Assembly (NCBI GenBank): GCA_036555065.1
Contig: DATBLZ010000081.1
Location: forward strand, 1 to 64,000
Length of the DNA: 64,000 nt
Origin: DATBLZ01 sp036555065
GTDB taxonomy: Bacteria > Pseudomonadota > Gammaproteobacteria > Steroidobacterales > Rariloculaceae
Direction: 5' to 3'
The translations under genes and the position numbers were made by a program. Every line of letters begins with the position of its first letter. Position 1 is the stretch's first letter. The notes under the pieces were generated by a model. That model did no database searches and had not been told where the DNA came from. It worked only from the letters and a program-made list of their open reading frames with translations. This document shows positions 59,006 through 64,000 of the stretch, one piece after another.

Positions 59006-59987
59006 TCGGCAAATTGTCGGTAACGGTGACCTCCTCCGGCACGAACTGATACGGATAGTCCATTGCATAGAGCACGCGGTCGGCGCCGAGCACGGAGCGT
59101 GCATACATGATGACCGGCGCCCACGCCATGCCACTCGTCGTGACGTAGAAGCTCTCCTTCATATAGTCGCTCGGACGCTTCTTGAGCGGCTTGAAGTTCG
59201 GATATCGCTTCGTCTCGACGATTCCACGATGAAAGAAGTCGACGCGGAAAAGCCAATAAGGGATCCCCTCGCCGAGATGACCGACGACGATGCGCAGCTT
59301 CGGGAACCGATCGAACACGCCGCTGACGATGAGCCGGAGCATGTGCAACCCCGTATCGACGGCGAAGCCGTAGATCGCGCCATCGAGGCCTGACTCCAGA
59401 AACGGTCTGATCATCGCGGGCGGCGGCGCTTGCGGATGAATGTAGACGGGCACGCCGAGCGCTTCGGCGGCGGCAAAGATGTCCCAGAACTTCTCGTCAT
59501 CGAGATACTCGCCGTGCGTGTGCGAGTTAACGATCGCGCCCTTGAGGCCGAGTTTCTGGACCGCACGCTCGAGCTCCTTGGCCGCCGCGCGGGGATTCTG
59601 CGGCGCGATCGCGGCGAGCCCCGCGAAGCGATCGGGGTGCGCGCGCACGGCAGCCGCGAGCTCGTCGTTGTAATCGGGCGCGAGAGCGACGGCCGTAGCG
59701 GCATCGAATATCTGGAGACCCGGAGCGGTGATCGAAAGGATTTGCTTCGCGATGCCGGTCGCGTCCATGTCGGCGAGCCGGCGCGCGCCTAAGTCCTGCA
59801 AGCGCTCGACGATCGCATTGGTGCGTGGACTGTTATTGAGCAGGAAATAGCCCATGAGGCTGTCGAAACCCGGATCGCCGCTCGGGCCGCTCGCGAGCAG
59901 GCGCTTGTAGCGCCCGATGAGGTCGCGCGGCGCATAGGCTTCCTCGGTCGCAATCCGCAGGAAAGCGTTCTTCTTCGCGGAGCTCAT
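58944..59987 (-). CDS. Amidohydrolase-family decarboxylase-like protein
   Basis: A 347-residue TIM-barrel metalloprotein of the ACMSD / gamma-resorcylate decarboxylase group (COG2159). Motifs are LRIATEEAYAP (metal-binding Glu replacing HxH), KGAIVNSHTHGEYLDDEKFW, VPVYIHPQAP (metal His), IVVGHLGEGIPYWLFR, and a terminal YAMDYPYQ (metal Asp). Such enzymes decarboxylate aromatic acids or hydrolyse related substrates. It is divergent from the dehydrogenase cluster by 75 bp, so it may act in the same pathway. Confidence 0.85.
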   Translation of the reverse strand: MSSAKKNAFLRIATEEAYAPRDLIGRYKRLLASGPSGDPGFDSLMGYFLLNNSPRTNAIVERLQDLGARRLADMDATGIAKQILSITAPGLQIFDAATAVALAPDYNDELAAAVRAHPDRFAGLAAIAPQNPRAAAKELERAVQKLGLKGAIVNSHTHGEYLDDEKFWDIFAAAEALGVPVYIHPQAPPPAMIRPFLESGLDGAIYGFAVDTGLHMLRLIVSGVFDRFPKLRIVVGHLGEGIPYWLFRVDFFHRGIVETKRYPNFKPLKKRPSDYMKESFYVTTSGMAWAPVIMYARSVLGADRVLYAMDYPYQFVPEEVTVTDNLPISDVEKKVLYQTNAERVFGL

Positions 59988-60062
59988 CGCAGGTATTGTA
60001 GACTCGCACGCCTAAACGACAACGCGCGTCCAATCGCGGCCAAAGAGACGGAGGTTTCACGC

Positions 60063-60965
60063 GTGGCAACAGACTACGGCTTCATCGGCGTCGGCCGCAT
60101 GGGCAACCCCATGGCGCGGCGATTGCTCGCGGCAGGCTTCACGCTCACGGTTTTCGATACTTCACGCAAAGCCGTCGACGAGCTCGTCGCAGCGGGTGCT
60201 ACGGCCGCGCGCTCCGTGCCCGAGGCGTGCTCTGCGACGGAGACCGTCTTCTTGAGCCTGCCGACGCCCGACATCGTCAAGGCAATTTGTCTCGATGCCG
60301 GCGGCGTGACCGAAGGCTCGACGGTAAAGCACGTCTTCGACTGCTCGACGACGGGACCACAGGTCGCGCGTATTTGCGCGGCCGGGCTCGCGAAGAAGAG
60401 CATCGATTATCTAGACTCCCCGATCAGCGGCGGCATCAAAGGCGCGCGCGACGGCACGCTCGCCGTCATGGTCTCGGGCAAGAAGAGCGTCTACGAGCGC
60501 GTGCAAAAGGCGCTCGCGTGCTTCGGCAAGGTCTTCTACGTCGGCGCGGACGCGGGCCAAGGCCAAGTCATGAAGCTCGCGAACAATTTGCTGTCCGCTT
60601 CCGCAATCGTGCTGTCGTCGGAGGCCATCGCGATGGGCGTCAAGGCCGGGCTCGATCCCGCGCAGATGTGCGACATCATCAACGCCGGTAGCGGGCGCAA
60701 CAGCGCTACGCAAGACAAATTCCCGCGCTCCGTCCTCACGCGAACGTTCGATTTCGGCTTCGCGACCGGACTCCTATATAAGGACGTGCGCTTGTGCATC
60801 CAGGAAGCCCAAAGCCTCGGCGTGCCGATGATCGCAGGCGCCGCCGTGCTCGAGATGCTCGGCATCACGAAGGCGCGTTTCGGCGCGGACTCGGATTTCA
60901 CCGAGATCGCGCGCGTCCTCGAGGAGTGGGCCGGCGTCGAGATAAAACCGAAAGCGCGAGCATAG
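60063..60965 (+). CDS. 3-hydroxyisobutyrate-dehydrogenase-like oxidoreductase
   Basis: A 300-residue beta-hydroxyacid dehydrogenase with GTG start. The N-terminal Rossmann loop is GFIGVGRMGNPMARRL. DSPISGGIKGARDGTLAVMV is the substrate-binding signature and KLANNLL carries the catalytic Lys. It oxidises a 3-hydroxy acid (hydroxyisobutyrate, tartronate semialdehyde or an analogue) with NAD(P). It is followed 3 nt later by the MmgE/PrpD gene. Confidence 0.88.
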   Translation: MATDYGFIGVGRMGNPMARRLLAAGFTLTVFDTSRKAVDELVAAGATAARSVPEACSATETVFLSLPTPDIVKAICLDAGGVTEGSTVKHVFDCSTTGPQVARICAAGLAKKSIDYLDSPISGGIKGARDGTLAVMVSGKKSVYERVQKALACFGKVFYVGADAGQGQVMKLANNLLSASAIVLSSEAIAMGVKAGLDPAQMCDIINAGSGRNSATQDKFPRSVLTRTFDFGFATGLLYKDVRLCIQEAQSLGVPMIAGAAVLEMLGITKARFGADSDFTEIARVLEEWAGVEIKPKARA

Positions 60966-60968
60966 CGA

Positions 60969-62429
60969 GTGGCCGCGGCCTCGGATCGCACAGCCGCGCC
61001 GTCGACGCTCGCCGAGCGCATCGCCGGCGATCTCCACGCGTTCGACGAATCGCGCTTGACGCCGGCGCTCATCGACAAGGCGAAGCTCTGCGTGCTCGAT
61101 TTTCTCGCGTGTGCGCTCGAGGCGCGCGACCGCCCGTGGAGCGTGCAAGCGATCGCGGCCGCCTCCGGTGGGAGCGGCTTGAGCCGCGACAGCGCGGGCT
61201 CCGCGGCGGCTCCGCAGAGACTAGCCACGATCCTCGGCACCCCTTACGTCGTCGGCAGCGCAGACGCGGCCTTCGCAAACGCCGTGCTCGGCCACGGACT
61301 CGTGCGCGACGACATGCATCTCGGCAGCGTCAGCCACTTGGGCTGCGTCGTGCTTCCGGCGCTTTTGGCGCGCGCCGAATCCGAGCGCGTGAGCGGCCGG
61401 CACCTGCTCACCGCGATCGTCGTCGGCTACGAGGCCGGCGGCAAGCTCGGCCGCGCCGTGCTCGACGTCGAGGTCGCGCGAATTTTCCGACCCACGGGCA
61501 TCACGGGTCCGTTCGCCGCGGCCGCGGGTGTGGCGAAGCTCCTCGGGCTCGACGCACCGCGCTTCGCCGTCGCGCTCGAGCTCGCGGCGAACCTGGCCGC
61601 AGGTTACAACGAGTGGGCGACGACGGGCGGCAGCGAAATGTTCTTCCATCCCGGGTTCGCGGCACGAAACGCGCTCATGGCCGTCGACCTCGCGGCCGCC
61701 GGGGCTTATGCGTCGCCGACGGCGCTCGAGGGCAACGCGGGGCTGCTCGCGGCGTTCGGCAAGCGCGAGTCACCAAACAGTCGCGACTGGCAGCCGCTCC
61801 CACAAGAAGCCGCACCAGGCGCTATGCCCTTCTCCGGCCGCGCGGAGATTCTCGAAGCGTTCTTCAAGGAAGTGCCGGCGTGCAACTTCGCGCAGACCGC
61901 GGCGCAGGCTGCGCGCGAGATCGCGACTCGCGACGCGCCGCCCGCCGAAAGCATGACACGCGTCGGCGTGCGTGTACCCTACGCCGCGGCGAGGTATCCG
62001 GGCTGCGATTACGCGGGCCCGTTCACGCAAGTGCTGCAAGCGAAGATGAGCATCCACTACAACGTCGCCGCGGCGCTCTGCACGGGCAACTTCGACGAGC
62101 GCAACTACGAACCCGCACGCCAGCCCGAGATCGCCCGCGTGGCGAGGCTCGTCTCTCTCGAGGTCGACGACGCCTTGACGCGCGCGTTCCCGGCCAAGCA
62201 AGGCGCCGCGGTCGACGTCGAGCTCAACGACGGCCGGCGACTTTCGGCGCGACGCGAGTCCGTGACGCCCGCGAGCGACGAGCTCGTGCGCGCGCGTTTC
62301 GCGCTCGCCGCCAACGAGGTGCTCGGGATACAGGCGTGCCGAGCCGCGCTCGCCTTCATCGATGGGCTCGAGGCGGAGGCCGACGCCGGCGCGCTCGCGC
62401 GGCTCGTGCGTGTCGCGAAACCCAAATGA
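60969..62429 (+). CDS. MmgE/PrpD family protein
   Basis: A 486-residue protein. LIDKAKLCVLDFLACALEA, DAAFANAVLGHGLVRDDMHL, and HPGFAARNALMAVDLAAAGA are MmgE/PrpD signatures. The family contains 2-methylcitrate dehydratase, cis-aconitate decarboxylase and epimerases, so the reaction cannot be set by homology. Two REP-like repeats inside the gene encode GGSGLSRD and NSRDWQPLPQEA, which look like insertions in surface loops. GTG start. The stop overlaps the ATG of the permease gene. Confidence 0.87.
   Translation: MAAASDRTAAPSTLAERIAGDLHAFDESRLTPALIDKAKLCVLDFLACALEARDRPWSVQAIAAASGGSGLSRDSAGSAAAPQRLATILGTPYVVGSADAAFANAVLGHGLVRDDMHLGSVSHLGCVVLPALLARAESERVSGRHLLTAIVVGYEAGGKLGRAVLDVEVARIFRPTGITGPFAAAAGVAKLLGLDAPRFAVALELAANLAAGYNEWATTGGSEMFFHPGFAARNALMAVDLAAAGAYASPTALEGNAGLLAAFGKRESPNSRDWQPLPQEAAPGAMPFSGRAEILEAFFKEVPACNFAQTAAQAAREIATRDAPPAESMTRVGVRVPYAAARYPGCDYAGPFTQVLQAKMSIHYNVAAALCTGNFDERNYEPARQPEIARVARLVSLEVDDALTRAFPAKQGAAVDVELNDGRRLSARRESVTPASDELVRARFALAANEVLGIQACRAALAFIDGLEAEADAGALARLVRVAKPK
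61168..61190. repeat. REP-like palindrome inside the MmgE/PrpD gene, copy 5
   Basis: GTGGGAGCGGCTTGAGCCGC followed by GAC, read in frame as the peptide GGSGLSRD. Confidence 0.85.
61780..61803. repeat. REP-like element inside the MmgE/PrpD gene, copy 6
   Basis: GTCGCGACTGGCAGCCGC with a CTCCCAC tail, inverted relative to copy 5. The palindrome is partly decayed (CGCGACTGGCAGCCGC). It is in frame, encoding NSRDWQPLPQ. Confidence 0.7.
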
Positions 62430-63382
62430 CGGCTGCGCAGCACGTCGAAAACGTTCTGCAGTTCCTGGTCGCGGGCCTGCTCACGGGCGCGATCTACGGG
62501 CTCATGTGCGTGGGCCTTTCGATCATTTTCGGCGTGATGCGCGTCATCAACTTCGCCCAAGGCGAATTCATGATGATCGGAATGTACTTTGCGTATTTCG
62601 TGTTCGGCGCGAGCGGACAGCCGCTCTTCGGCGACGTGCTCGGCCCGTACGTTGCGGCGTTGCTCGCGGGGCCGGCCGTCTTCGGGGTGGGTGTCGCGGT
62701 CCACAGGCTGCTCGTCGGCCGCGTCACGGGCTTCCGCTCGACCACGCTCGAGGCCGAAGGCCACTACGCACAGTTGATCCTCACGCTCGGCATCTCATTG
62801 CTCCTCGCGAACGGCGCGCTCGTCGTCTTCGGCGCCGCGCCGTTGTCGATCACAACCCCGTTGGCATCGACGCCGTGGGTCGTCGGGCCGCTCCACGGTG
62901 AAGACATCCTGCTGTTCGTCAATCAAGGACAAACCGTTGCTGCAGCGATCGCGGTGGCCGTCGTCGGCGCATTCGCTATCTTAATGGCGCGCTCGCGGCT
63001 CGGCCGCGCGCTGCGCGCGGCCGCGGACAATCCCAACGCAGCAGTCTATATGGGTATCGACGTCGATCGCGCGTACCGCATTGCGTTCGGCTTGGGCTGC
63101 GCAGTGACGGCGATCGGCGGCGGGTTGCTCGCCTCGAGCTATCCGGTTCAGCCGACGATCGGCATCGATTACGTCATCGTGATGTACGCGGGCGTCGTGC
63201 TCGGCGGGCTCGGCAGCCTTCGCGGCGCGTTCTTGGGCGGCCTCACGATCGGCCTCGTGCAGCAGCTCTCGGCGTTGGTTTTGCCGAACCAGCTCCAGAA
63301 CACGGCGATATTCGTCTGTTTCCTCCTCGTCGTGCTGCTGAGGCCCCAAGGGTTGTTCGGCATCGCCGCGCGTCGCGCCTGA
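62426..63382 (+). CDS. Branched-chain amino-acid-type ABC transporter permease (LivH)
   Basis: A 318-residue inner-membrane permease with about eight helices. Its start GLLTGAIYGLMCVGLSIIFG and MRVINFAQGEFMMIGMY, and later RALRAAADNPNAAVYMGIDV and VIVMYAGVVLGGLGSLRGA (EAA-like loop), are LivH hallmarks. The long frame upstream is a shadow; ATG 62426 overlaps the MmgE/PrpD stop. Substrates of this class include amino acids, urea, aromatic acids and short organic acids. Confidence 0.93.
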   Translation: MTAAQHVENVLQFLVAGLLTGAIYGLMCVGLSIIFGVMRVINFAQGEFMMIGMYFAYFVFGASGQPLFGDVLGPYVAALLAGPAVFGVGVAVHRLLVGRVTGFRSTTLEAEGHYAQLILTLGISLLLANGALVVFGAAPLSITTPLASTPWVVGPLHGEDILLFVNQGQTVAAAIAVAVVGAFAILMARSRLGRALRAAADNPNAAVYMGIDVDRAYRIAFGLGCAVTAIGGGLLASSYPVQPTIGIDYVIVMYAGVVLGGLGSLRGAFLGGLTIGLVQQLSALVLPNQLQNTAIFVCFLLVVLLRPQGLFGIAARRA

Positions 63383-64000
63383 TGTTCGCCCGCGGCCGCG
63401 ACCGGAACTGGGCCTGGATCGCCGCGTTCGTCGGCGCGTACGCGCTCGTCGCCGTGTTCGTCGGCAATTCTTACTACCAGCTCATCATGACGGTCGTGCT
63501 CGTTTGGGCCGTCATGGGTCTCGCCTGGAACCTGCTGAGCGGCTATAGCGGCCTCGTCTCGTTCGGCCACGCCGCGTTCTTCGGGCTCGGCGCGTACTTC
63601 GTCGTGCTCGCGCAGATCGAGTGGCAACTGAGCCCCTGGCTCGGCATCCCGGCCGCAAGCATTCTCGGTGGCATCGCGGGACTCGTCGTCGGCCTGCCGA
63701 CGTTTCGCCTGCGCGGACACTATTTCGCGCTCGCGATGCTCGCCTATCCCCTCGCCCTCCTCTATGTGTTCGAGTGGCTCGGCTATCAAGAGGTCGCGGT
63801 GCCGATGATGCGCGCGTCACCGACCGCGTATCTGCAGTTCGCCGACGGGCGCATTTATATATTCGTGGCGCTCGCGCTCACGCTCGGCGCCATGGTGCTG
63901 ACGCGCGTGCTCGAGCGCTCCCGCTACGGAATGGCGCTGCTCGCGATCAAACAGGACGAAATCGCCGCCGAGGCAGCCGGCATCGATACGCTGGCATGGA
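63382..64000 (+). CDS. Branched-chain ABC transporter permease LivM, N-terminal part
   Basis: 206 codons are visible; the gene runs off the right edge. The start MFARGRDRNWAWIAAFVGAY is followed by VMGLAWNLLSGYSGLVSFGH and AAFFGLGAYF, diagnostic of LivM, and later LALTLGAMVLTRVLERSRYG. The ATG shares a base with the LivH stop. ATP-binding and binding-protein genes are expected beyond the window. Confidence 0.93.
   Translation, partial: MFARGRDRNWAWIAAFVGAYALVAVFVGNSYYQLIMTVVLVWAVMGLAWNLLSGYSGLVSFGHAAFFGLGAYFVVLAQIEWQLSPWLGIPAASILGGIAGLVVGLPTFRLRGHYFALAMLAYPLALLYVFEWLGYQEVAVPMMRASPTAYLQFADGRIYIFVALALTLGAMVLTRVLERSRYGMALLAIKQDEIAAEAAGIDTLAW

Noticed and set aside
1..64000. CRISPR array, tRNA, rRNA, integrase or insertion sequence
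   Set aside because: No regularly spaced direct repeats, no tRNA-like cloverleaf, and no transposase or integrase motif were found in any gap or frame.

Overview
The window is a high-GC, densely coded bacterial chromosome segment. Gene content points to a Gammaproteobacterium, or possibly a Betaproteobacterium. It has a complete-looking MSHA-type (type IVa-like) pilus operon ending in MshP/MshQ, a glcDEF operon, DgkA, YajQ and several secreted PQQ enzymes. The TolB-propeller kinase and the PadR plus membrane-protein pair are of a kind also common in Acidobacteria, so a soil or sediment lineage such as the Steroidobacter/Nevskia relatives is plausible. This placement is inference. No rRNA, tRNA, CRISPR array, prophage or insertion sequence was seen.

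Layout. 1-7.2 kb: start of a MetF-like gene, a Bax-inhibitor-1 family protein, YceI, an ankyrin-repeat protein, glyA, a membrane GGDEF protein and a di-heme peroxidase. 7.5-11.9 kb: a lipid module of two GT4 glycosyltransferases, a PlcP/LpxH-like phosphoesterase, diacylglycerol kinase and a PAP2 phosphatase. 12-18.6 kb: an S41 lipoprotein protease, a DMT exporter, a 2-hydroxyacid dehydrogenase, a PQQ sugar dehydrogenase and a VOC protein. 18.6-36.6 kb: a histidine kinase and EAL response regulator, divergent from a 15-gene MSHA pilus operon with two nearly identical tandem major pilins. 36.6-45 kb: a PAS-GAF-PAS-GGDEF-EAL protein, glcDEF and a second PQQ sugar dehydrogenase. 45-53.5 kb: an NHL propeller, an AlbA_2-like protein, a quinohemoprotein dehydrogenase with two N-terminal hemes and an apparent CTG start, YajQ, an SRPBCC protein and a Ser/Thr kinase with a periplasmic propeller. 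53.5-55.5 kb: two toxin-antitoxin-like pairs. 55.5-64 kb: a secreted protein, a one-POTRA BamA-like barrel, a PadR regulator with its membrane partner, and a catabolic cluster (amidohydrolase, beta-hydroxyacid dehydrogenase, MmgE/PrpD) running into a branched-chain ABC transporter cut by the window end.

Two themes connect distant genes. First, cyclic di-GMP: two GGDEF proteins with intact active and inhibitory sites, an EAL response regulator, a YajQ effector, and a pilus ATPase (MshE) with an intact MshEN c-di-GMP-binding motif all lie here. This suggests the pilus is controlled locally by second-messenger enzymes. Second, membrane lipid turnover: the 7.5-11.9 kb genes can be assembled into a cycle that releases diacylglycerol from phospholipid, glycosylates it and recycles it. 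A palindromic repeat related to GTGGGAGCGGCTTTAGCCGC is scattered through the window and has entered at least two coding genes (glcF and the MmgE/PrpD gene) without breaking the frame.
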